DNA of 64,000 nt from an uncultured Roseibium sp. Its GTDB lineage: Bacteria > Pseudomonadota > Alphaproteobacteria > Rhizobiales > Stappiaceae. The stretch is from assembly GCF_947494555.1 (NCBI RefSeq), contig NZ_CANLVF010000004.1, positions 310,001 through 374,000 on the forward strand, in the 5' to 3' direction. Of the stretch, positions 16,803 to 25,065 are shown in pieces; position 1 is the stretch's first letter, and every line of letters starts with the position of its first letter. The notes beneath the pieces are model-generated. The model searched no databases. It was not told the origin of the DNA and saw only the letters and a program-made list of their open reading frames with translations. Position numbers and translations under genes: made by a program.

Positions 16803-18272
16803 GTGAAGATATCGTCCATTTTGACAGTAGTGATCTGCGTGATCGTACTTGGCCTTGCAGGCGCTCAGGAATCCAGCGCGCAAGTCGATGAAATGACACT
16901 CGTCGTAAACGGCGGAAGTGTTTCAAGGATCACGATGCAGCCCGGAACAACCCGGACCGTCAGAACGAACAGCAAGTTTTCGGATCTCGTTGTCGGCAAT
17001 CCCGAAACGGCGGACATTGTGCCGCTGTCCGAACAGGTCCTTTACATTCAGGGCAAAGCGCCCGGCCTGACGAACATTTCCATCTATGATGCCTCGAAAA
17101 CACTTCTTGGCGTTATTGAAGTCCGTGTGCAGTTGAATTTCGATGATGTGGTGCGCGCCATCCGGGCGGTTGCGCCGACCTCTCAGGTGTCCGTATCCAA
17201 TGTTGGCGACAAAATCCGCTTGAGTGGGGCAGTCAACAATGCAGTCGAACTGACCAAGGTTCTGGAGGTCGCCCAGCAGTTTTCGGAAGCACCGGTGATC
17301 AACGCCGTCAGCGTGCGCAGCCCGGGGCAGGTTGCCCTTGAAGTCAGGGTCCTGGAGGCGAGCCGTTCGATTGGCCGGGATCTCGGGGTCAACTGGGTCG
17401 GCCGGTCCGACAATGGCAATGTCAGCACGAGCGGTTCGCGCGCTCAGGTCGGGACGGACGGTGACGGTGGTCTGGTCGCGCTCCTGGGGTCCGGTGCCAG
17501 CGTTGCGCAGCAGGGGGCGCTTCCGTTCGGAACACTTATCGGAAAGGTGCTGGAAACGGCTGGAATTCGGATCGACACGATTATCGATGCGCTGGAAGGC
17601 AAGGGCCTGGTGCGCCGGCTGGCGCAGCCGAACCTCACCACGATCAGTGGCGAGACGGCCCGTTTTCATGTTGGCGGTGAAGTTCCCATCCAGACCGCGG
17701 TCTCCAACGCGGGTGGCGTCGCGTCGTCGACGGATTACCGGCCTTTCGGCGTTCGCCTGGAATTCGTGCCCACGGTCCTCGATGCCAGCCGCATCAATCT
17801 GCGCGTGATGACCGAAGTCAGCGATATCGACAACTCGATCAATGTGAACGGGAACCCCGGCTTCACCTCGCGGCGGGCCGAGGCGGTGATCGAACTCAAG
17901 GACGGCCAGAGCTTTTCAATCGCGGGTCTTCTAGAAAATGTCGACACCCGCGATATCAGTCAGCTTCCCTGGCTTGGCCAGGTGCCGGTACTCGGCGTGT
18001 TGTTCCGGTCAACCAGCTTCCAAAAGCGCGAAACCGATCTTGTCATTGTTGTAACGCCCCGGTTGGTGCGGCCCGCTCGTCCCAATGAACCGCTGGCCTC
18101 GCCTCTTGATCAGACGCGCCCGACAAATGACGTTGAATTGTTCGCGCTCGGTCTTCTGGAAGTGAACAAGGACATGCTGCGCAAATACAAGGAAGGCGAC
18201 GGCCTGATCGGTCCCTACGGTCATATTGTCGATCTGGAACTTGAGGATGGTTATGTTTACTCGAAGAACTGA
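16803..18272 (+). CDS. cpaC: Tad/Flp pilus secretin CpaC (RcpA)
   Basis: 489 residues from a GTG at 16803, preferred because GAGG lies six bases upstream and the protein then begins with a clean signal peptide (VKISSILTVVICVIVLGLAG) cleaved near SAQ; an ATG at 16782 has no site. An N-terminal pilus-assembly domain (about 25-130) and a BON-like segment are followed by the secretin domain (about 160-420) with GKVLETAGIRIDTIIDALE and the family end VPVLGVLFRSTSF...TDLVIVVTPRLV. It forms the outer-membrane channel of the Tad pilus. The ATPases, platform proteins and pilin are not in the window, so this is a partial or split locus. Confidence 0.92.
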   Translation: MKISSILTVVICVIVLGLAGAQESSAQVDEMTLVVNGGSVSRITMQPGTTRTVRTNSKFSDLVVGNPETADIVPLSEQVLYIQGKAPGLTNISIYDASKTLLGVIEVRVQLNFDDVVRAIRAVAPTSQVSVSNVGDKIRLSGAVNNAVELTKVLEVAQQFSEAPVINAVSVRSPGQVALEVRVLEASRSIGRDLGVNWVGRSDNGNVSTSGSRAQVGTDGDGGLVALLGSGASVAQQGALPFGTLIGKVLETAGIRIDTIIDALEGKGLVRRLAQPNLTTISGETARFHVGGEVPIQTAVSNAGGVASSTDYRPFGVRLEFVPTVLDASRINLRVMTEVSDIDNSINVNGNPGFTSRRAEAVIELKDGQSFSIAGLLENVDTRDISQLPWLGQVPVLGVLFRSTSFQKRETDLVIVVTPRLVRPARPNEPLASPLDQTRPTNDVELFALGLLEVNKDMLRKYKEGDGLIGPYGHIVDLELEDGYVYSKN

Positions 18273-18543
18273 TCGGCTGGTTGTGCTTGCGGCTTTTTTG
18301 CTGCTGGGCGGATGCGCCGACTACATGAGCCACCGCGACACGGTAACGGTGGGCGCAGGCAACGCAATGGATGCCAATATGGGCATTCATACGATTCAAC
18401 CCTTCCCTCGGCAGGCCTATAACACGAACCTTCCCGGTGACGGCAAAAAAGCGGTCCAGGCGCAAGAGCGTTACCTGGCGCCTGGCGATCCGGACGTCGT
18501 GACCGCCGCCGGTTCCGAAGCGGCAATCAGCGGCGGTTCCTGA
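18253..18543 (+). CDS. small lipoprotein, Tad locus
   Basis: 96 residues from ATG 18253 with GAGG six bases upstream; overlaps the secretin gene by 20 bases, so translation is probably coupled. Signal peptide with lipobox LGGC (Cys21), then a short hydrophilic periplasmic part without repeats, ending in GGS. Its position directly behind CpaC matches the small accessory lipoproteins often found there, and it might help secretin targeting. It is too short for a full CpaD. Confidence 0.75.
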   Translation: MFTRRTDRLVVLAAFLLLGGCADYMSHRDTVTVGAGNAMDANMGIHTIQPFPRQAYNTNLPGDGKKAVQAQERYLAPGDPDVVTAAGSEAAISGGS

Positions 18544-18826
18544 CGACATCTTGCAACATGCATTCAAATCGAGCCCGGAGACTCTTGTGGTCAAGGTCCC
18601 GGCCAGATAGCGCGTTTGTCGACCCGATCCCTCATTCCATCAGCCCGAGATCGACCGCTCTAAACGCACGTGCACTGCAATAGTAAAATTACTTATCCAT
18701 AATTCGGAATAGTCCAAGGTATGGACAATCGCCGCGGCGACCTGTCTTGTTGTCCGTCCAAAGTCTGACATTCTGCCCAAAACACACCAGACGCAGCACG
18801 CTGCCGGGGTGATTTGGGAGGATCAA

Positions 18827-19204
18827 ATGACACAAACCGTTATCCAGGGTGCCATGATTTGGAACGGTGTTGCGGAAGCAGCTTTTCCGGGTACCGTTGT
18901 GGTCGAAGGCAATCGTATTGCAAAGGTTATCGAACGCGCGGACCTGCCATCCGGATTGTCCGACAACACGATTGACGGCACTGGAATGACGCTCATGCCA
19001 GGCATGGTCGAAGGCCACTGCCATCCTTTTGATGCGGTGGCGGAACAGCGGCCCGTGATTGTCCCCATTTCGGAAAGAGCGGACCGGCAGTGCACTGCTG
19101 GTGTCTTGCTTCCCGGAACTCGCGAGGTGACCGGTCTTGAGCTGCGCTCTGGGCTTGCCAGAGCAGCTGATCTTCGTTGTGCGCATTCGGAGAAACCCGC
19201 ATGA
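18827..19204 (+). pseudogene. truncated amidohydrolase (N-terminal piece)
   Basis: 125 codons with a strong GGGAGG site. Residues 1-70 look like the N-terminal beta-sandwich and first metal motif of a COG1228-type amidohydrolase: GTVVVEGNRIAKV, GMTLMPGMVEGHCH, with the zinc pair H64-x-H66. Full enzymes need another 300-350 residues with the carboxylated Lys and further His/Asp. After about residue 70 the family pattern is lost and the frame soon ends. A large internal deletion or frameshift is the best reading. The remaining frame ends in ATGA, overlapping the start of the next gene, so it may still drive its translation. Confidence 0.7.
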
Positions 19205-20037
19205 CTGACTTAGACGAGCGCAGAACCTGGGACCCTCAGTTCAGGTTCTCGGATGTCCTGGATGATTTTGATGACTGGCTCCGCTGGCGCGACGACACAA
19301 GCCGCACTGTCGGACACTCGCATTCTTTCAAACGGGTCGCCTACGGCATGCAGGAAAGACAGTGGGTAGAAATGTCGGAATGCGGTGTGGTGCAAAGCAC
19401 CGTCGTCCCGGTTTTCATTCATGGAGGATACTGGCGCGGCCTGAACGCAGAGGGTCATCGGTGCGTGCTGCCGGGGCTTTCTTCTTTTGGAAGTAAATGC
19501 GCAAATGTTGAATACCGGCTTATGCCGACTGTCAGAATGCAAGACCTTGTCAACGACGCCGCAGCTGCGCTTGATACGCTTTCAGCCCATCATCCGGAAA
19601 ACATGCGCTTTCTGCTTGTCGGTCATTCCGCAGGTGCACATCTGGCGGTAAGCGCTCTTCAGGGAGCGGAGAAGACCGGCCGGGTCGCAGGTATCGTTGC
19701 GGTCAGCGGGGTCTACGACCTTGAACCTGTTGCCAAATCCTTCCTGCAGGATGAAATCGGACTGACCGAGGACGAAATCCGATCTCACAGTCTGATCGGC
19801 ACTGAGGTGGGTGTTCCTCTCGTTTGCGTTGTCGGCGGCGAGGAGACGGACGAATTCCAAAGACAGTCTCGTGCGATGGCCGACGGTGCCGGGGCTGGAC
19901 ACATAATTGTTCGTGGAGCACACCATCTCAGCATCCTCAGTGACCTGAATTCGCAAAAGAGCCCCTTGATTGATGCGCTGAGCGTCTGGTTAAACAATGC
20001 CAGCCATCCTGCAGAAGTGGACACGATATCATCATGA
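19201..20037 (+). CDS. alpha/beta hydrolase, kynurenine formamidase/carboxylesterase-like
   Basis: 278 residues. Oxyanion-hole motif HGGYW (74-78), nucleophile elbow GHSAG (141-145, Ser143), and a C-terminal GAHHLSIL supplying the catalytic His (241 or 242). HGGYW and overall size are typical of the bacterial arylformamidase-like branch. Cytoplasmic, no signal peptide. It overlaps the truncated amidohydrolase by four bases in front and the FAH-family gene by four bases behind, so it belongs to the sugar-acid/amide catabolic operon here. The substrate may be a lactone, an ester or a formamide. Confidence 0.85.
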   Translation: MTDLDERRTWDPQFRFSDVLDDFDDWLRWRDDTSRTVGHSHSFKRVAYGMQERQWVEMSECGVVQSTVVPVFIHGGYWRGLNAEGHRCVLPGLSSFGSKCANVEYRLMPTVRMQDLVNDAAAALDTLSAHHPENMRFLLVGHSAGAHLAVSALQGAEKTGRVAGIVAVSGVYDLEPVAKSFLQDEIGLTEDEIRSHSLIGTEVGVPLVCVVGGEETDEFQRQSRAMADGAGAGHIIVRGAHHLSILSDLNSQKSPLIDALSVWLNNASHPAEVDTISS

Positions 20038-21188
20038 CCTCTCAATTGAATCTGCCGGGCGACGGAGTTTTTGTGTTCCGGGCCTGGCGGCCGGACCTGT
20101 CTGGTCCCAGTCTGTGCGTATTGCGCGGCGACACCCTGATCGACATTACCTGCGCAGCCGTGCCCACCATGCGGGATCTGCTCGAACTTGACGACCCTGC
20201 AGGCTGTGCCGCGGAGTCAGACGGGGTCGCCATCGGCACGGTTGACGAAATTGCCGCCAATTCGATTGAGGCTCCCAATCCGGCGCGGCCCTGGCTGCTC
20301 GCACCTGCGGACCTTCAGGCGATCAAGGCCTGTGGTGTCACTTTTGCATTTTCAATGCTTGAGCGGGTGATCGAGGAGCAGGCGAAAGGTGATCCGGCAA
20401 AGGCCGAGAAGATCCGCGAACGCTGCTCGACCATTATCGGCGACAGTCTCAGATCCGTCACTCCGGGGTCCGAGAAAGCGGCTCAGCTCAAGGAAGCCCT
20501 GATCGCAGAAGACGTCTGGTCGCAGTATCTTGAAGTGGGTATCGGACCGGACGCGGAAGTTTTCACAAAGTCGCAGCCGACCTCAGCCGTGGGTTACGGC
20601 GCATCGGTCGGGCTGCACCCGGTGTCGAGCTGGAACAATCCCGAGCCGGAAGTGGTCCTGGCCGTTGACAGTTCCGGAACGGTCAAGGGGGCAACGCTTG
20701 GAAACGACGTCAATCTTCGGGACGTGGAGGGCCGTTCCGCGCTGTTGCTGGGCAAGGCCAAGGACAACAATGCGTCCACGTCGATCGGCCCTGCGATCAG
20801 GCTCTTCGACACCACCTTCTCGATGGATGACGTGCGCCGTCTTGAGCTTGACCTGACCGTGTCGGGGACCGATGGATTTGAACTCTCCGGTCACTCCACC
20901 ATGACGGAGATCAGCCGAGACCCGGTGGATCTTGTCGGTCAGACTCGCGGGCGGCACCACCAGTATCCCGATGGCTTCATGCTGTTCCTCGGGACGCTTT
21001 TCGCACCGACCGAGGATCGTGACGCTCCCGGTGAGGGTTTCACGCACAAGCTCGGCGATATCGTCAGTATTTCATGCGCGCAGCTTGGAACGCTGCGCAA
21101 CACCGTCCGGCTCTCGACCGAGTGCCCGGAATGGACGTTCGGGACAAGCGCACTCATGCGCAATCTGTCAAAACGCAATCTAATCTAA
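20034..21188 (+). CDS. FAH-superfamily protein, XylX-like 2-keto-3-deoxy-pentonate dehydratase candidate
   Basis: 384 residues, fumarylacetoacetate hydrolase fold in the C-terminal two-thirds (EPEVVLAVDSSGTVKGATLGNDVNLRD, with the metal-binding E-x-E replaced by E-P-E, and TKSQPTSAVGYG). Length and partner match Caulobacter XylX, which dehydrates 2-keto-3-deoxy-D-xylonate to 2-oxoglutarate semialdehyde. The next gene, 12 bases downstream, is the matching semialdehyde dehydrogenase. The pair forms the last two steps of a Weimberg-type pathway feeding 2-oxoglutarate. The exact sugar acid is open, since the upstream dehydrogenase and aldonate dehydratase are not here. Confidence 0.8.
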   Translation: MTSQLNLPGDGVFVFRAWRPDLSGPSLCVLRGDTLIDITCAAVPTMRDLLELDDPAGCAAESDGVAIGTVDEIAANSIEAPNPARPWLLAPADLQAIKACGVTFAFSMLERVIEEQAKGDPAKAEKIRERCSTIIGDSLRSVTPGSEKAAQLKEALIAEDVWSQYLEVGIGPDAEVFTKSQPTSAVGYGASVGLHPVSSWNNPEPEVVLAVDSSGTVKGATLGNDVNLRDVEGRSALLLGKAKDNNASTSIGPAIRLFDTTFSMDDVRRLELDLTVSGTDGFELSGHSTMTEISRDPVDLVGQTRGRHHQYPDGFMLFLGTLFAPTEDRDAPGEGFTHKLGDIVSISCAQLGTLRNTVRLSTECPEWTFGTSALMRNLSKRNLI

Positions 21189-21200
21189 GGGACAAGCGGG

Positions 21201-22709
21201 ATGCTAACGGGCAAGAATCTCATCAACGGAGAATGGGTCTCAGGCGAAGCGACGTTTCAGTCGCAGCCGGCTGATGGCGCTCCAAACAGTTTTTCCGAGG
21301 CTTCGGTCAACGATGTCGACCGGGCGTGCCGCGCTGCGGACGAGGCGTTCGAGGTATTCAGCACCACGAGCGATCAGGAAAGAGCTGCATTCCTGAACAA
21401 GATCGCGGACGAAATCGAGGCGCGGGGGGCGGAACTCACCGAGGTCGGTGGTCAGGAAACCGCGCTGCCCGCAGCCCGTCTTGAGGGAGAGCGTGGCCGC
21501 ACGACCGGGCAGCTGCGGCTGTTCGCGGAAACGATCCTGAAGGGCGACTATCTGGACAGGCGGCACGATGGCGCGCTGCCGGATCGTCAGCCCCTGCCGC
21601 GACCGGAGCTTTTCCTGGTGCAGAGGCCGATTGGACCGGTCGCCGTCTTCGGTGCATCCAACTTTCCCCTGGCGTTTTCCACGGCAGGCGGTGACACGGC
21701 ATCGGCCTTCGCCGCCGGTTGCCCGATCGTCGTCAAGGGCCACCCGGCCCATCCCGGGACTGGCGAATTGGTTGCCCAGGCTATCGATGCTGCGGTGAAG
21801 GCATGCGGACTGCCGGCAGGAACGTTCGGCTTCCTGCAGGGAACGACGCTTGCGCTTGGTCAGGGCGTCGTCCAGCATCCGCTCATCAAGGCCGTCGGTT
21901 TTACCGGGTCCTTGAGAGGCGGGCGTGCGCTTTTCGACCTGTGCGCCGCCCGGCCGGAACCGATTCCGTTTTTCGGTGAACTCGGCAGCGTCAATCCGGT
22001 TTTCCTTCTGCCGGGCGCCATGGCGGCACGCGCGCAGGCGATCGGAGAAGGTTGGGCAGGGTCTCTTACAATGGGCGTCGGCCAGTTCTGCACCAATCCC
22101 GGTGTTGTTGTCGTTCATGCCGGAGAGCAGGCCGACAGCTTTGCCGCAAGCGCCGTCAAGGCTCTTCAGGCCGTTGGCACGCAGACCATGCTGACCGACG
22201 GGATTGCGAGCGCCTGCCGTGATGGCCAGGGCCGGATCGGTGCCGTTGCCGGTGTCGAAACGCTGCTCAGTTCGGTCAGCGACAACCGGGGGGCAACGCC
22301 GGCGGTTTACCGGGCCAACGCCGAGACCTTTGTCGGAGCCCGCGACCTGCAGGAGGAGGTTTTCGGGCCCGCCGGTGTGATCGTCACCGTCAGGGATGAC
22401 GGGGAAATGCGGTCCGTCGCGCGCAGTTTCGAGGGACAGCTGACGGCCACATTGCAGATGGAAGAAAGCGATGCGGCGCTGGCAAAGTCGCTCATGCCGA
22501 TCCTGGAACGCCGTGCAGGCCGTATTCTGGCGAACGGCTTCCCGACCGGTGTCGAAGTGGCCGAAGCGATGGTTCACGGCGGACCTTACCCGGCCTCGAC
22601 CAACTTTGGAGCGACCTCCGTCGGCACCATGGCGATCCGCCGCTGGCTGCGGCCGGTCTGCTATCAGAACCTGCCGGCTGACTTGCTGCCCGATGCGGCC
22701 AAGGGCTGA
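21201..22709 (+). CDS. 2-oxoglutarate semialdehyde (2,5-dioxovalerate) dehydrogenase
   Basis: 502 residues, aldehyde dehydrogenase superfamily of the type used in pentose, hexarate and hydroxyproline breakdown. General base Glu260 in FFGELGSVNP and nucleophile Cys297 in GVGQFCTNPG; RPIGPVAVFGASNFPLAFSTAGGDTASA near 135 is diagnostic for this NADP-preferring group. It oxidises 2-oxoglutarate semialdehyde to 2-oxoglutarate. Last gene of the plus-strand operon, followed by a strong hairpin and convergent to the SDR gene. Confidence 0.9.
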   Translation: MLTGKNLINGEWVSGEATFQSQPADGAPNSFSEASVNDVDRACRAADEAFEVFSTTSDQERAAFLNKIADEIEARGAELTEVGGQETALPAARLEGERGRTTGQLRLFAETILKGDYLDRRHDGALPDRQPLPRPELFLVQRPIGPVAVFGASNFPLAFSTAGGDTASAFAAGCPIVVKGHPAHPGTGELVAQAIDAAVKACGLPAGTFGFLQGTTLALGQGVVQHPLIKAVGFTGSLRGGRALFDLCAARPEPIPFFGELGSVNPVFLLPGAMAARAQAIGEGWAGSLTMGVGQFCTNPGVVVVHAGEQADSFAASAVKALQAVGTQTMLTDGIASACRDGQGRIGAVAGVETLLSSVSDNRGATPAVYRANAETFVGARDLQEEVFGPAGVIVTVRDDGEMRSVARSFEGQLTATLQMEESDAALAKSLMPILERRAGRILANGFPTGVEVAEAMVHGGPYPASTNFGATSVGTMAIRRWLRPVCYQNLPADLLPDAAKG

Positions 22710-22713
22710 GGTC

Positions 22714-22744
22714 GACTGCCGCCGGATTTGGTCCGGCGGCAGTC
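22714..22744. terminator. hairpin between convergent operons
   Basis: A perfect 13-base-pair inverted repeat (22714-22726 with 22732-22744) with loop TTTGG, between two convergent stop codons. No long T-run follows on either strand, so it may end transcripts bidirectionally only in part. Confidence 0.6.
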
Positions 22745-22753
22745 ATTGATGAC

Positions 22754-23530
22754 TTAACCGCGGCCCACGAAAGGCATGTTCGTCGCCATTACCGTCAGGG
22801 TGAGAACATTGGCGTCGAGCGGCAGGCTTGCCATGTAGACCACGGCGTCGGCGACGTGCGCCGGATCCATGGTCGGTTCCGGTGCCAATTCGCCGTTTGC
22901 CTGGGGGACACCGCCGCTCATCTTTGCGGTCATGTCGCTGGCGGCGTTGCCGATATCGATCTGGCCGCAGGCGATGTTGAACGCCCGCCCGTCGAGCGAT
23001 GTCGACTTTGTCAATCCGGTGATGGCGTGTTTGGTCGACGTGTAGGGCGCTGAATTCGGCCGGGGCGTCGTCGCCGAAATAGAGCCGTTGTTGATGATGC
23101 GTCCACCGCCGGGTTCCTGCGCCTTCATCAGCCTGAAAGCCTGTTGCGTGCACAGGAATGCGCCGGTCAGGTTTGCAGCGACAACGTTGCTCCATTCCTC
23201 GAAGCTGATTTCTTCCAGCGGAACGGGGGAATTTCCGATACCGGCATTGTTGACGAGAAGGTCCAGCCGCCCGAATTCGGCGCGCAGCTTTTCAAACAGC
23301 GCACTGACCGATCCGGGATCGCCGACGTCGCATGTCATCCAGGACACCTTGTTTCCGGTCTCGCGCTCCAACTCTTCCGCTGCAGACGCCAGAACCTGAT
23401 CGCGCCGGCCCGTGATGACAACATGCCAGCCCGCGGCGCTGAGACCCTTTGAGACGGCCTTGCCGACGCCGGTGCCGCCGCCGGTTACGAGGGCAATCCT
23501 GTCGGCGGTGCTCGTTGAAGTGTCGGTCAT
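22754..23530 (-). CDS. SDR-family oxidoreductase
   Basis: 258 residues, classical short-chain dehydrogenase: TGGGTGVG cofactor loop (16-23), NNAGIG (94-99), and catalytic Ser150, Tyr163, Lys167 (YTSTK). The start overlaps the stop of the upstream epimerase-like gene by four bases (ATGA), so the two are translated together. The substrate is probably a sugar acid or 3-hydroxy/keto acid, given the partner. Confidence 0.88.
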   Translation of the reverse strand: MTDTSTSTADRIALVTGGGTGVGKAVSKGLSAAGWHVVITGRRDQVLASAAEELERETGNKVSWMTCDVGDPGSVSALFEKLRAEFGRLDLLVNNAGIGNSPVPLEEISFEEWSNVVAANLTGAFLCTQQAFRLMKAQEPGGGRIINNGSISATTPRPNSAPYTSTKHAITGLTKSTSLDGRAFNIACGQIDIGNAASDMTAKMSGGVPQANGELAPEPTMDPAHVADAVVYMASLPLDANVLTLTVMATNMPFVGRG

Positions 23531-24513
23531 GGGATTACGCCTTCCAGTTCGTCTTCAATGTGGATCTTGATGATGTCGTCAAAACGTGTTTCCGCCTCGA
23601 AGCCAAGGCCCAAAGCCCGGCGGGCATCGAAGTTCCTTGGCCAGCCCGCGACGATTTTCCGGATATCCGGATCCGGTTCCCGGCGGATGAGGCTGGCTGT
23701 CCTTTCGCCGGCAATCCGGCGCAAGGCTTCAATCTGTTCGCCGACCAGCGCCGACAGGCCCGGCATGGTCAGGTTGCGCCGGGCACCCAGCTCGGAGGTG
23801 TCGAGCGAGGCTGCGTGCGCGCAGAAGCCGACAGCGGCGCGCGGGCTGGCAAACCAGTGGCGGACATCCTCTTCAACGGGCAGAACGGCTTCCTCACCGA
23901 CAAGGGGCTCGCGCAATATGTTTGAGAAGAAGCCCGAGGCAGCCTTGTTGGGTTTTCCGGGCCGGATGCAGATCGTCGGGAGGCGGATGCCGATCCCGTC
24001 CAGGAATCCCTTGCGGGAATAGTCAGCTAAGAGCAGTTCGCAGATCGCCTTTTGCGTGCCGTAGCTCGTCAAAGGTGTCGTGAAAAAGTCATCGCCGATC
24101 CTGTCCGGAAACGGCTGGCCGAAGACGGCGATAGATGAGGCAAAAACGACACGCGGTATGTAGGGTTCGCGGGCGCCCTCGCTACGGATCGCTTCGAGAA
24201 GATAGCGCGTTCCGTCCATGTTGATGGCATAACCCTTTTCGAATTCAACTTCTGCCTCGCCCGAAACAATCGCGGCCAGGTGAAAAACGAGATCCGGCCG
24301 CCCGGCGATCAGCGAAACGGCATCTTCCTGCCTGGCCAGGTCCACGGTCCGGACTGTCGCGACAGACTGAAGCGATGCGGGAACCGGCGGTTCTACCACA
24401 TCGGCCAGTGTCAGTTTTTCAACGTCTGCCCGGAAAAGACCGGGCTCTGCTGCAAGCCGTTCCACAAGCTTGCGCCCGACCATTCCTGCAGCACCCGTGA
24501 CGAGAATATGCAT
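23527..24513 (-). CDS. denD: NAD-dependent epimerase/dehydratase family, D-erythronate dehydrogenase-like
   Basis: 328 residues from ATG 24513 (GGGAGG upstream); a longer frame to 24627 is not needed. Extended SDR: GAAGMVG (7-13), VFHLAAIVSGEAE (77-89), catalytic Ser126/127, Tyr151, Lys155. The FHLAAIVSGEAEVEFEKG and RLPTICIRPGKPNKAASGFFS stretches are, from memory, typical of DenD, which oxidises D-erythronate at C2. Followed by an SDR in an overlapping operon; the kinase and isomerase of the known D-erythronate route are not adjacent, so the substrate could be another four- or five-carbon sugar acid. It is the last core gene before the island boundary. Confidence 0.8.
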   Translation of the reverse strand: MHILVTGAAGMVGRKLVERLAAEPGLFRADVEKLTLADVVEPPVPASLQSVATVRTVDLARQEDAVSLIAGRPDLVFHLAAIVSGEAEVEFEKGYAINMDGTRYLLEAIRSEGAREPYIPRVVFASSIAVFGQPFPDRIGDDFFTTPLTSYGTQKAICELLLADYSRKGFLDGIGIRLPTICIRPGKPNKAASGFFSNILREPLVGEEAVLPVEEDVRHWFASPRAAVGFCAHAASLDTSELGARRNLTMPGLSALVGEQIEALRRIAGERTASLIRREPDPDIRKIVAGWPRNFDARRALGLGFEAETRFDDIIKIHIEDELEGVIP

Positions 24514-25065
24514 ATCCGGTGATCCTCCCTGCCGATGCGACCCGGCATTCCTGCCAAAAAATCCGGAAGAGCTCCGGCGCTTACGGCTTCGGCGCGCAGG
24601 ATATTGCCCGATCAGGGTCGTCCGCAAGTGATTGTGACAAAGGAAAAAATGCTGGTGACCCGGACAGGATTAGAATCTGTGACCCTCAGATCAGCAAATA
24701 GGTTATCGACGTTTTCGCAATTTTCCTGAAATGCGATCACTTCTTATATCTAGTTGAGTACATTGATCTTTCTTCCTGATTTTTTGGGGCCGCTTCCATA
24801 GATTTGCCTGCACTTGGAATACGTCCAGCCGAGGCAATCACCAATGAACAGAGCCAAATTGTGAACGAGGACAATTAAGGGGCAGGATATTTCACACAAG
24901 GCGCAAAACTGCGCACCGAAATCGATAGGTGATTATCAGAAACCGCAAGAAGCGCGCTTTAGGAACGACTACTTCATTCATCGGTAGTATTAGGGAAATT
25001 ATTAAACCCTTGCTGGCGTCTGTGCGAATGGATTAAGCTTTAGTATTCTACCAGAGACCACGATT
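24514..25065. other. gene-free junction between core genome and island
   Basis: No credible coding frame. It holds the promoter of the minus-strand denD operon, a degenerate tRNA 3' fragment (24653-24694), and then AT-rich sequence up to the first island gene. The change to lower GC content happens here. Confidence 0.6.
24653..24694 (-). repeat. tRNA-Arg(CCT) 3'-fragment, attachment-site copy A (most degenerate)
   Basis: Read on the minus strand this is a worn copy of the 3' half of a tRNA ending in CACCA. It retains TGAGGGTCACAG and the acceptor end, but the T-loop and anticodon loop are mutated (GATTAGAATC instead of GATTCGAACC). It matches copies B (27399) and C (29092). It is interpreted as the outermost scar of an integration event at a tRNA-Arg gene. 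Confidence 0.7.

Noticed and set aside
21240..22577. Minus-strand frame of 445 codons
   Set aside because: Antisense to the aldehyde dehydrogenase with intact catalytic Glu and Cys; the peptide has no recognisable pattern.
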